Positions 57,127 through 64,000 of a stretch of 64,000 nucleotides of DNA are shown here, in pieces; the first letter of the stretch is position 1, and the number at the start of each line of letters is the position of its first letter. Source of the stretch: a bacterium (lineage in GTDB: Bacteria > Bacillota > Clostridia > Lachnospirales > Lachnospiraceae). Both the position numbers and the translations under genes were made by a program. The notes under the pieces are model-generated. The model ran no database searches. It was not told where the DNA came from and was given only the letters and a program-made list of their open reading frames with translations. The stretch is from the NCBI GenBank assembly GCA_030524675.1, contig JAUNGE010000008.1, positions 1 to 64,000 of the forward strand, in the 5' to 3' direction.

Positions 57127-57990
57127 TTACAGAATACTGTGCGAAAAGCTCTCTTCTGCATGTACCATATGATTCAGGGGGCCGTTTCCCTTTCCCAAAT
57201 CCAAACCAAAATTCAGCGCTCTGCCAAGATATATCTTTGCCTGGCGCACACTCTCTTCCAGTGATTTTCCTGCTGCCAACCCGCAGGCAATCGCAGAAGA
57301 CAGCGTACAGCCTGTACCATGATTGTTCGGATTTTGAATTCTTTGCGCCGAAAACCAGGTAACCTTCCTTTCCATTTCACATGTTTGAAATTCCTTTTGG
57401 CAGAGTATATCATCCGCACTGCCTGTCCGATGGCCGCCTTTTACCAGAACTGCCTGATACGTTTCACAGAGCAGCTTTGCTGCCGCCTCCATATCCTGCC
57501 TGTTCCGGATGGAAAGTCCAGTCAATACTTCTGTTTCTGGAATGTTGGGAGTGATAAGGGACGCCAACGGCATCAAATGTTCTGTCAGTGCTGACATAGC
57601 GTCCTCATTTAGAAGCCTGCGTCCGCTGGTCGAGATCATCACAGGGTCCAAAATTATATTTTTTGCCTGATACTGCCTCAGTTTTTCTGCCACAATTTCC
57701 ACGGCAGAAACTTCTCCCAGCATCCCGATTTTCACTGCCTCCGGCCTGATATCTGTAAAAATACAGTCCAGCTGTTTTCCTATCATCTCGGCCGGAATCT
57801 GTGAGATTCCATACACACCTGTCGTATTCTGCGCTGTGACTGCTGTAATCACACTCATTCCATAGACACCGAATGCAGACATAGTTTTTAAGTCTGCCTG
57901 AATCCCTGCACCGCCGCTGCAGTCCGATCCCGCAATAGTCAGTACCGTATGTATGCTGTCTGTTCCATGTATTACAGGTATCTGATTCAT
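57127..57990 (-). CDS. thiD: hydroxymethylpyrimidine (phosphate) kinase
   Basis: 287 residues starting at the ATG at 57990, which overlaps the thiE stop by four bases (AGGTGG upstream). Motifs: TIAGSDCSGGAGIQADLKTM, AVTAQNTTGVYGI, VKIGMLGEVSAVE, IILDPVMISTSGRRLLNEDA, VLVKGGHRTGSADDI and NNHGTGCTLSSAIACGLAAG. It phosphorylates HMP and HMP-P in thiamine synthesis. It is the last gene of the operon. Confidence 0.95.
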   Translation of the reverse strand: MNQIPVIHGTDSIHTVLTIAGSDCSGGAGIQADLKTMSAFGVYGMSVITAVTAQNTTGVYGISQIPAEMIGKQLDCIFTDIRPEAVKIGMLGEVSAVEIVAEKLRQYQAKNIILDPVMISTSGRRLLNEDAMSALTEHLMPLASLITPNIPETEVLTGLSIRNRQDMEAAAKLLCETYQAVLVKGGHRTGSADDILCQKEFQTCEMERKVTWFSAQRIQNPNNHGTGCTLSSAIACGLAAGKSLEESVRQAKIYLGRALNFGLDLGKGNGPLNHMVHAEESFSHSIL

Positions 57991-58694
57991 AAAATCTTTT
58001 CCACCTTTTCTCTCAAATCTCTGGCGGCGGCCCGAACATGCTCGCATGTCCTTTTTCCAAAAATTCCGGATACCACGGCTGCCCCTGCCATACCACTTCC
58101 GGCAAGCTGTTCCACATTGTCTTTGTTGATGCCGCCAATCGCCACTACAGGAATCGGCACACTCTGGCAGATAGCCTGCAAGGTCTCAAAATTCATATAT
58201 TTTGCATCCTGCTTTGTCACGGAACCGAACATGGCGCCGCTTCCCAGATAATCCGCACCTGCTCGGTATGCCGCCTGCGCCTGCTCCACAGTTTTTGCGG
58301 TCACTCCCAGAATTCGAGAATCCCCCAGTCTCTTTCTCGCCTCTTCTGCCGGCATATCGCCCTGCCCCATATGCACTCCGTCCGCGCCGCACGCCAGTGC
58401 TACTTCTATCTTGTCATTGATAATCAGCGGAACTTTGTATTTCTCTGTCAATTCTCTTACCTTGCATGCCCGCCTCAAAAAGGCCGCATCTTCCAGCTCT
58501 TTTTCACGAAGTTGTACCATAGAAGCGCCGCCTTGAATCGCCGCCTCTATCTGTGCCAGAAATTCTTCATCATCGTTTGAGAAATGCGGGTCCGTCACAG
58601 CATACAGACACAGGCTGCGGCGAATCCATGCATTCCGCTCTTTTTCTGCTTCTTTTCTTATTTCTATGTTCCCATTTTTTTCTACTTTTTCCAT
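57987..58694 (-). CDS. thiE: thiamine-phosphate synthase
   Basis: 235 residues from the ATG at 58694. The longer TTG reading overlaps thiM. After a charged leader of about 20 residues (MEKVEKNGNIEIRKEAEKER) comes the barrel: LYAVTDPHFSNDD, GGASMVQLREKELEDAAFLR, VPLIINDKIEVALACGADGV, HMGQGDMPAEEARKRLG, DYLGSGAMFGSVTKQDAKYM and VVAIGGINKDNVEQL. It joins HMP-PP and HET-P to thiamine phosphate. Both neighbours are thiamine genes. Confidence 0.95.
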   Translation of the reverse strand: MEKVEKNGNIEIRKEAEKERNAWIRRSLCLYAVTDPHFSNDDEEFLAQIEAAIQGGASMVQLREKELEDAAFLRRACKVRELTEKYKVPLIINDKIEVALACGADGVHMGQGDMPAEEARKRLGDSRILGVTAKTVEQAQAAYRAGADYLGSGAMFGSVTKQDAKYMNFETLQAICQSVPIPVVAIGGINKDNVEQLAGSGMAGAAVVSGIFGKRTCEHVRAAARDLREKVEKIL

Positions 58695-58702
58695 TTTATG
58701 TA

Positions 58703-59614
58703 TTACTGCCTTTCTCTCCAAAACATTTTCGCTCGTTCTTCCAATGTCTCATCTTCCAGCAAACTCATGGCATCCATAAAAAAGCAATAAAAGCTTCCAG
58801 TTCCGCCGGACCGCGCCGCTGTCTTTTCATATGCCATTTCTCCGCAGATACCATGCGCTGCCACTGCCCAGGCAGAAGCAGCCAACCTTTCGGAAAACGT
58901 CTTAGGACAAGCTGCCAAAAAGGCCGCCAAAATTCCATCTAACATACAGCCGCTTCCTGTTATCCGTCCCATCCAGGGATGTCCGTTTTCTATCATGCAC
59001 AGCCGCTTTCCGTCCGTCACAATATCCACTTCCCCTGTCATCACGACAATGCACTGCTGCTGTATTGCCAGTTTCGCAGCAATCTCCGCTTTGCTTTCCG
59101 CATTTTCACTTTTTGCAAGGTCGCTTTCCGATGCATCGATTCCGCATCTGCCTGTTTGCTCTGCAGTCACTTTTTCTGCCTTCTGCTTTGACTGTGCTTC
59201 CAGAAGAATCCGTATTTCTGAGCCATTTCCGCGTATCACAGTCACCGGAACTTCTGCTAGAATACGCAGCGCCGTTTCTCTTCGGAAAACCGAAGCGCCC
59301 ACACCCACAGGGTCAAACACGATGGGATGCCCAAGTTCTGCCGCTTTTTTTCCTGCCAAAATCATGGACGGAATCGTTCTTTCATCCAATGTTCCAATAT
59401 TGATTACCAGAGCATCGCAGATACCTGTCACATCCTCCACTTCATGCACGCCCGATGCCATAATCGGGGAAGCACCTGCGGCAAGCACAATATTTGCCAC
59501 GCTCTGCGCTGTCACATAATTTGTAATACAATGAATTCGGGGACAGACACGGCGGATTTTCTGCATATGTCCTTCCGTTCTGTCCCCATTTTTCTTTTCC
59601 ATCTTATTTCTCAT
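58703..59614 (-). CDS. thiM: hydroxyethylthiazole kinase
   Basis: 303 residues from the ATG at 59614 (59602 also possible). Core motifs: HCITNYVTAQSVANIVLAAG, ASPIMASGVHEVEDV, LVINIGTLDERTI, PIVFDPVGVGAS, TVIRGNGSEIRIL, VMTGEVDIVTDGKRL, and RITGSGCMLDGILAAFLAA with the catalytic Cys. An insert of about 35 residues (EAQSKQKAEKVTAEQTGRCG...) splits the central part and makes the protein longer than the usual 265. It salvages the thiazole half of thiamine. There is no ThiG or ThiS here, so thiazole may be scavenged or made elsewhere. Confidence 0.95.
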   Translation of the reverse strand: MRNKMEKKNGDRTEGHMQKIRRVCPRIHCITNYVTAQSVANIVLAAGASPIMASGVHEVEDVTGICDALVINIGTLDERTIPSMILAGKKAAELGHPIVFDPVGVGASVFRRETALRILAEVPVTVIRGNGSEIRILLEAQSKQKAEKVTAEQTGRCGIDASESDLAKSENAESKAEIAAKLAIQQQCIVVMTGEVDIVTDGKRLCMIENGHPWMGRITGSGCMLDGILAAFLAACPKTFSERLAASAWAVAAHGICGEMAYEKTAARSGGTGSFYCFFMDAMSLLEDETLEERAKMFWRERQ

Positions 59615-59834
59615 CACTTTCTCTTTGTCTTCTTTTTCTGTTCTATCATTATACTTACATTATACTTATATTCTACACTATGCTCTCTTTTCTTCCTCTT
59701 GTGCAGACTCCTAGCACATACGATAGCTATAAAAAATCCCAGCCAATGCCCAACCACTCTGCTTCCAGATACTAGATATACCCGGATACCAGCGCGGCTG
59801 GACATTAGATGTGCTTGATTTTCCTATTTTTTCT

Positions 59835-60344
59835 TTATTCTGCTGTCAGCAGATGATTCAGATACCCGAACGCACCTGATTTTGACAAGATTCCGACAAG
59901 TATAATCGCAATCACGGTACCGCATCCTGTACTCATCAAAAATGGCATGACATACATAAACAGCGCCGCTTCTTTTCCCATCAAAAAAGTGGCTACCGGA
60001 TAGCAAAGCATTCCGCCCAGAATTCCCGTTCCGAATACCTCACCCACATACGCAGCTGCCAGTTTTCCTGTCTTTTGATACAGGAATCCACACAGGAATG
60101 CCCCGACCATGCTGCCAGGGAATGCCAAGAGACTTCCGGTTCCCAGAAGATTTCGGATCAGGGATGTACAAAACGCCATGGCAACGGCATATCCTGGTCC
60201 CAAAAATACACCTGCCATCACATTGCACAAATGCTGAACCGGAAAACATCTGGAAGCGCCAATGGGGATAGAAAAACTGGACATTGCCACAGCCACCGCT
60301 ACCATCATGCCGCTGATTGTAAGTTTTCGTAAATTCATTTTCAT
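59835..60344 (-). CDS. thiW: ThiW-type thiazole/thiamine-precursor transporter subunit
   Basis: 169 residues, about five or six membrane segments (LTISGMMVAVAVAMSSFSIP, MAGVFLGPGYAVAMAFCTSL, LLAFPGSMVGAFLCGFLYQK). The sequence around PVQHLCNVMAGVFLGPGYA is typical of ThiW S-components of ECF transporters. It probably imports hydroxyethylthiazole for ThiM with the shared ECF module encoded elsewhere. GAGGAAAA precedes the ATG at 60344. It lies between thiC and thiM. Confidence 0.9.
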   Translation of the reverse strand: MKMNLRKLTISGMMVAVAVAMSSFSIPIGASRCFPVQHLCNVMAGVFLGPGYAVAMAFCTSLIRNLLGTGSLLAFPGSMVGAFLCGFLYQKTGKLAAAYVGEVFGTGILGGMLCYPVATFLMGKEAALFMYVMPFLMSTGCGTVIAIILVGILSKSGAFGYLNHLLTAE

Positions 60345-60368
60345 TGTATTTTCCTCTTATATTTCGCA

Positions 60369-61679
60369 TCATTCGTCATAAATATTGACAATCTCGCCAT
60401 CCAGAATCCGGTTCATATTCTTCACAGCACAGAAGTTTCCGCACATGGAGCAGGTATCTTCCTTCTCCGGTTTTGCGGAAGCGCGGTAATTTCTCGCCTT
60501 CTCTGGGTCAATGGCAAGCTCAAACATGCGCTCCCAGTCCAATTTCTTTCTCGCCAGACTCATCTGGTAATCCCAGTCTTTTGCCCCTTTGATGCCCTTT
60601 GCAATGTCTGCTGCATGAGCTGCGATGCGGGAAGCGATAATTCCTTCTTTTACATCGTTGACATCGGGAAGACGCAGATGTTCTGCCGGTGTCACATAAC
60701 ACAAAAACGATGCGCCGTATGTCGCAGCGATTGCTCCGCCGATTGCTGCCGTGATATGGTCATATCCAGGGGCGATGTCTGTCACAAGCGGTCCCAATAC
60801 ATAGAAAGGCGCGCCCTTACAGATAGTCTGCTGAATCTCCATGTTTGCCTTAATCTGATTTAACGGCATATGGCCTGGTCCCTCAATGATAACCTGCACG
60901 TTTTTCTCCCATGCACGTCTCGTCAGCTCTCCCAGTGTCACCAACTCTTCAATCTGAGAAATATCGGATGCATCCTCGATACATCCAGGACGGCACGCAT
61001 CACCCAGGCTCATAGTCACATCATACTGCTGGCAAATCTCCAGAATCTCGTCATAATGCTCATAAAATGGGTTCTCGCATCCTGTCATCTCCATCCATGC
61101 AAAGATGATGGAACCACCTCTGGATACAATGTTTGTCAGACGCTTTGCCTCTTTAAATCTCTTAGCAGTCTGCTTATTGATTCCCACATGGATTGTCATA
61201 AAATCTACGCCGTCCTCTGCATGCATCCGCACAATATCAATCCATTCTTTCGAGGTGATTTCTTTCAGAGGTTTGTGATAATATACAACTGCATCGTAAA
61301 TCGGTACGGTTCCGATAATAGCAGGACATTCTGCGGTCAGTTTGCGGCGGAATTTCTGGGTATCCCCAAAAGAACTCAGGTCCATAATGGACTCTGCTCC
61401 CATCTCCACGGCATCTTTCACTTTCTCCAGCTCCATGTTTAAATCCTTGCAGTCTCTGGAAGTGCCCAGATTGACATTGATTTTTGTCTTCAGCATGGAC
61501 CCGATTCCGTTCGGATTCAGGCAAGTATGTACCTTATTCGCCGGAATTGCCACCTTTCCCTCTGCGACCAGCTTCATCAGCTCTTTCTCGTCAAACTGTT
61601 CCTTCTCTGCGACCAGTTTCATCTCTTTTGTGAGAATACCCTTTCTGGCTGCATCCATCTGTGTTGTGTAGTTCATCAT
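60369..61679 (-). CDS. thiC: phosphomethylpyrimidine synthase
   Basis: 436 residues. The radical SAM enzyme converting AIR to HMP-P. Motifs: [111 protein letters not shown], and the C-terminal cluster [15 protein letters not shown] (CxxCxxxxC). The length matches short anaerobe ThiC. It is first in the operon, under the TPP riboswitch. Confidence 0.97.
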   Translation of the reverse strand: MMNYTTQMDAARKGILTKEMKLVAEKEQFDEKELMKLVAEGKVAIPANKVHTCLNPNGIGSMLKTKINVNLGTSRDCKDLNMELEKVKDAVEMGAESIMDLSSFGDTQKFRRKLTAECPAIIGTVPIYDAVVYYHKPLKEITSKEWIDIVRMHAEDGVDFMTIHVGINKQTAKRFKEAKRLTNIVSRGGSIIFAWMEMTGCENPFYEHYDEILEICQQYDVTMSLGDACRPGCIEDASDISQIEELVTLGELTRRAWEKNVQVIIEGPGHMPLNQIKANMEIQQTICKGAPFYVLGPLVTDIAPGYDHITAAIGGAIAATYGASFLCYVTPAEHLRLPDVNDVKEGIIASRIAAHAADIAKGIKGAKDWDYQMSLARKKLDWERMFELAIDPEKARNYRASAKPEKEDTCSMCGNFCAVKNMNRILDGEIVNIYDE

Positions 61680-61856
61680 ATTTGTAACATTTCTCCTCTC
61701 TCATGCCATTTCTTATGCAAATATGTATGCAAAGGTGTTATGTAACTATATTTGGGATACTGCATATGCTGGGATGCTTTTTCTGCCGCAGGAAAACATT
61801 CTGCCCTGAGGGCTTTTTGGTATAATAGGAAGCTCCAGAGGAGTCTCCTATGATAC

Positions 61857-61890
61857 AAAAAAAGTCCACATCCCGCGCAGGATATGAACC
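61857..61890 (-). terminator. riboswitch-controlled terminator before thiC
   Basis: On the minus strand GGTTCATATCC (61890-61880) pairs with GGATGTGGAC (61873-61864), followed by seven T (61863-61857). It lies 34 bases after the TPP aptamer and about 180 before thiC, as expected for TPP-induced termination. Confidence 0.85.
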
Positions 61891-61923
61891 AAAAAATACA
61901 AGCCAAAAAGCCTGGTACATATT

Positions 61924-62006
61924 TCCCTACGTTGGCATTACCCAAATCAGGTTCTATAGGTCGAAGTTCGATTACTTCCTCTCAGCCTGCATTACAAGCT
62001 CCCTGT
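61924..62006 (-). ncRNA. TPP riboswitch (THI element)
   Basis: On the minus strand: GGGAGC (62003-61998), GCAGGCTGAGAGGAAGT, and ACCTGATTTGGGTAATGCC ending in GTAGGGA (61930-61924), the conserved pyrimidine-sensing and pyrophosphate-sensing boxes of the thi-box aptamer. Its place in front of thiC confirms it. Bound thiamine pyrophosphate should favour the terminator at 61857-61890. Confidence 0.97.
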
Positions 62007-62022
62007 TCTTTTATTCTTTTCC

Positions 62023-62051
62023 ATCATAGCACTGTTTTTGGGGTCTGTCAA
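62023..62051 (-). promoter_or_regulatory. promoter of the thiamine operon
   Basis: Minus strand TTGACA (62051-62046), 17-bp spacer, TATGAT (62028-62023), about ten bases before the riboswitch begins. Confidence 0.88.
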
Positions 62052-62109
62052 CGCTGTTTCCATCATACATTGGTAATAACTTTTCTTTTGCGGAGTCCCA
62101 CAACGTCCT

Positions 62110-63651
62110 ATGAATCTGAAACGAAATTCTCTTATCACTGGAACGCTGCTTCTCACGTTCACCGGCTTCATCAGCCGTATTCTTGGCTTTGTGTACCGGA
62201 TTTTTCTCTCCCGCACCATCGGGGCAGAAGGGCTTGGCATCTACCAGATGATTTTTCCACTGTATGGAATCTGCATGGCAATCTGTGCAAGTGCAATAGA
62301 AACCGCCATTTCCCGCTTTGTTGCTGCCAATCTCTCCCGCACACGCTCTGTACTGCGCACAGGATTTCTCATCTCATTTTCGTTATCCCTCATCACAGCT
62401 GGACTGATTTTCTGCTTTTCTGACTTTCTGGCCGTCCATGTGCTGATGGAACCGCGCTGTGCCAAACTGCTCCCTATTATGGCGCTCGCCATTCCCTGCA
62501 CCAGCATCCACGACTGTATCTGCGGCTGCTGTTATGGCTCACAGAAAGCCTCCATTCCTGGACTCTCACATCTTGTAGAGCTTTCTGCCCGCATGATAAC
62601 CGTCTTCTTCCTGGCTTCCTACTGCCTGGAACATGGAATCGAGATTACAGTGACCGTGGCTGTCTATGGACTTCTCGCCGGAGAAGCTACATCGGCCCTG
62701 TTTACTCTGCTCTCTTTTCTTCTGAGCGGAATCGGGAAACAAAAAACCAAGTCCACAGCATCCCACATGACACACACTGCCGGCCGTCTTTCTTTCTGGC
62801 AGGATTTTCAGATAACCGCTGCGAGTCTCATGACAATGGCTCTGCCACTGATTGCAAACCGCCTGGTACTGAGCGGGCTGCAGAGCGCTGAGGCAATTCT
62901 GATTCCAAACCGCCTGTCTGCCTTCGGTCTGACTTCCTCCGAGGCAATCAGCACTTATGGAACTTTGACCGGCATGGCTGTCCCATTTATCATGTTTCCA
63001 TCCACCATCAGCACCTCCCTCGCTGTCATGCTGCTTCCCACGGTATCCCAGGCGCAGGCGGCAGGAAACCACTCTCATATTGGACTGACTGCGGAGCGCT
63101 CCATCTCGTTCAGCCTGACAATCGGGATTTTGTTCACCGGAATTTTTATCCTGTTTGGAAAGGATTTGGGAATGACGGTTTTTCACAGCGAGGCCGCAGG
63201 TATTTATATCACAATATTGGCATGGCTCTGTCCCTTTCTCTATCTTTGCACCACACTCGGAAGTATCCTGAATGGACTTGGAAAAACCAGCACAACGTTT
63301 ATCAATCAGGTGGCCGCCCAACTTCTGCTTTTGACTTTTGTCGTGTTTGGCATTCCTAAATTTGGAATCATCGCCTATCTGTGGGGAAATCTGGCGGCAC
63401 AACTCTTTTTAACAGCACTGCATATCTGGGCACTGCGAAGAGAAATCCCATTCTCTTTCCATGCGGCAGAAAACCTTTTAAAACCTATGCTCTGCATCCT
63501 CGTTGCAGTGGGAATCTTTCTATTCTTTCAGACAACTATTCAGCCCGCACTTCCGACAGAGAACCCATGGATTCTTCTGATTTTAGAAGGCGGGCTGTAT
63601 ACAGGAGCGTATCTGCTGACACTGTGGGGCCTGCACTGGAGCAAAAAATAA
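62110..63651 (+). CDS. SpoVB/MurJ-like polysaccharide flippase
   Basis: 513 residues, about 14 membrane segments. The N-terminus (LITGTLLLTFTGFISRILGF, VYRIFLSRTIGAEGLGIYQM, IFPLY) is the signature of the SpoVB branch of the MOP superfamily. MFPSTISTSLAVMLLPTVSQ and SILNGLGKTSTTFINQ follow. SpoVB-type proteins move lipid-linked cell-wall precursors during spore cortex formation; vegetative paralogues exist. It is transcribed divergently from thiC. Confidence 0.9.
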   Translation: MNLKRNSLITGTLLLTFTGFISRILGFVYRIFLSRTIGAEGLGIYQMIFPLYGICMAICASAIETAISRFVAANLSRTRSVLRTGFLISFSLSLITAGLIFCFSDFLAVHVLMEPRCAKLLPIMALAIPCTSIHDCICGCCYGSQKASIPGLSHLVELSARMITVFFLASYCLEHGIEITVTVAVYGLLAGEATSALFTLLSFLLSGIGKQKTKSTASHMTHTAGRLSFWQDFQITAASLMTMALPLIANRLVLSGLQSAEAILIPNRLSAFGLTSSEAISTYGTLTGMAVPFIMFPSTISTSLAVMLLPTVSQAQAAGNHSHIGLTAERSISFSLTIGILFTGIFILFGKDLGMTVFHSEAAGIYITILAWLCPFLYLCTTLGSILNGLGKTSTTFINQVAAQLLLLTFVVFGIPKFGIIAYLWGNLAAQLFLTALHIWALRREIPFSFHAAENLLKPMLCILVAVGIFLFFQTTIQPALPTENPWILLILEGGLYTGAYLLTLWGLHWSKK

Positions 63652-63711
63652 GATAATACTTCTCTCTTTATTTCTTGTTTCGTGAGGTCCACTTTTTTCA
63701 TTTATCCAAGT

Positions 63712-64000
63712 TTACTCAAACACATCCAAATCCTGCCCATTGACTACCGCACCGTCATATCCTGCACCTCGGATTTCTTCCAGGATTTTCTCACACCGCC
63801 ATGCCATCTCATATTCCAAATCCTTCTGATTATCCTGAATGTTCATGTGATAAATCCGATGATACGTCACCAGCAGTTTTGGGGCGGCTTTTTTCGCCAC
63901 TTCCGCCAAATCTGTGCTCAATGTGTGAACTTCTCTGTGATACCGCTGCCATTTCGGCTCTCTGGCAGCAATTCCCGCTGTGTATTCCACTTCATGCAGA
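63712..64000 (-). CDS. metallo-beta-lactamase-fold hydrolase, C-terminal part
   Basis: The visible 96 codons run off the right edge. HTLSTDLAEVAKKAAPKLLV with TYHRIYHMN and GYDGAVVNGQDLDVFE are the end of a ribonuclease Z-like MBL-fold protein, where the His of HTLSTDLAE and the late His close the metal site. The start is outside the window, so substrate and full length are not known. Confidence 0.7.
   Translation of the reverse strand, partial: LHEVEYTAGIAAREPKWQRYHREVHTLSTDLAEVAKKAAPKLLVTYHRIYHMNIQDNQKDLEYEMAWRCEKILEEIRGAGYDGAVVNGQDLDVFE

Noticed and set aside
62566-63402. 278-codon minus-strand frame inside the flippase gene
   Set aside because: Fully contained opposite a well-supported 14-segment membrane protein and without any family pattern.

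Overview
The window looks like the chromosome of a low-to-mid GC anaerobic Firmicute, most likely a gut Lachnospiraceae-type clostridium. This rests on gene content (SpoVB-like flippase, MrnC, split cobalamin-dependent MetH, YesM/YesN-type sugar system, ThiW, BspA-like LRR protein, FprA flavoprotein) and on strong AGGAGG-type ribosome sites with TTGACA-17-TATAAT promoters. The species cannot be named from the sequence alone.

Positions 1 to about 10,860 are a decayed integrative element abutting the 3' end of a tRNA-Thr gene. It holds a truncated tyrosine integrase, a Uma2-family protein, a divergent XRE repressor/Cro-like switch with three near-identical operators, an excisionase-like protein, winged-helix proteins next to a four-copy iteron-like array, a run of very small ORFs, a sigma-70 family factor, 2.3 kb of repeat-rich non-coding DNA, and a HIRAN-domain protein under an AT-rich operator system shared by three promoters. 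No relaxase, coupling protein or type IV secretion gene is visible. The 9-mer GGCAGCAGG / CCTGCTGCC occurs 18 times here in both orientations, in coding and non-coding DNA and inside several terminator-like hairpins, against 5 times in the other 53 kb by hand count. This is the most unusual signal in the window.

From 11 to 31.8 kb the chromosome carries a short IS transposase remnant, a circularly permuted GH3 glycosidase with an Asn/Gln-repeat linker, a DUF4397-like protein, the ispF / cysS-mrnC-rlmB group, a lipid kinase, tRNA-Val and tRNA-Met, a nucleoside phosphorylase, a tail-anchored protein of unknown function, a possibly frameshifted tiny membrane protein, and a seven-gene sugar uptake and catabolism operon (AraC-type regulator, YesM-like kinase, binding protein, two permeases, oxidoreductase, sugar isomerase).

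From 31.8 to 44.2 kb are a zinc-type ABC importer with a very His-rich binding protein, an HPr-like protein, and the methionine branch metF / MetH activation protein / metH. MetH is a zinc enzyme, so zinc uptake beside it makes sense. FprA, a MATE exporter, an HD-domain protein and an iron-dependent alcohol dehydrogenase follow.

From 44.2 kb to the end are a small membrane protein, a TIGR01212-type radical SAM protein, an SH3-amidase, mnmA with a cysteine desulfurase (a tRNA 2-thiouridine pair), an iron-sulfur aldo/keto reductase, a 1435-residue LRR protein without an export signal, dusB, and a thiamine operon (thiC-thiW-thiM-thiE-thiD) controlled by a TPP riboswitch with its own terminator. 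A SpoVB-like flippase and the end of a metallo-beta-lactamase-fold protein close the window. Most chromosomal genes lie on the minus strand.
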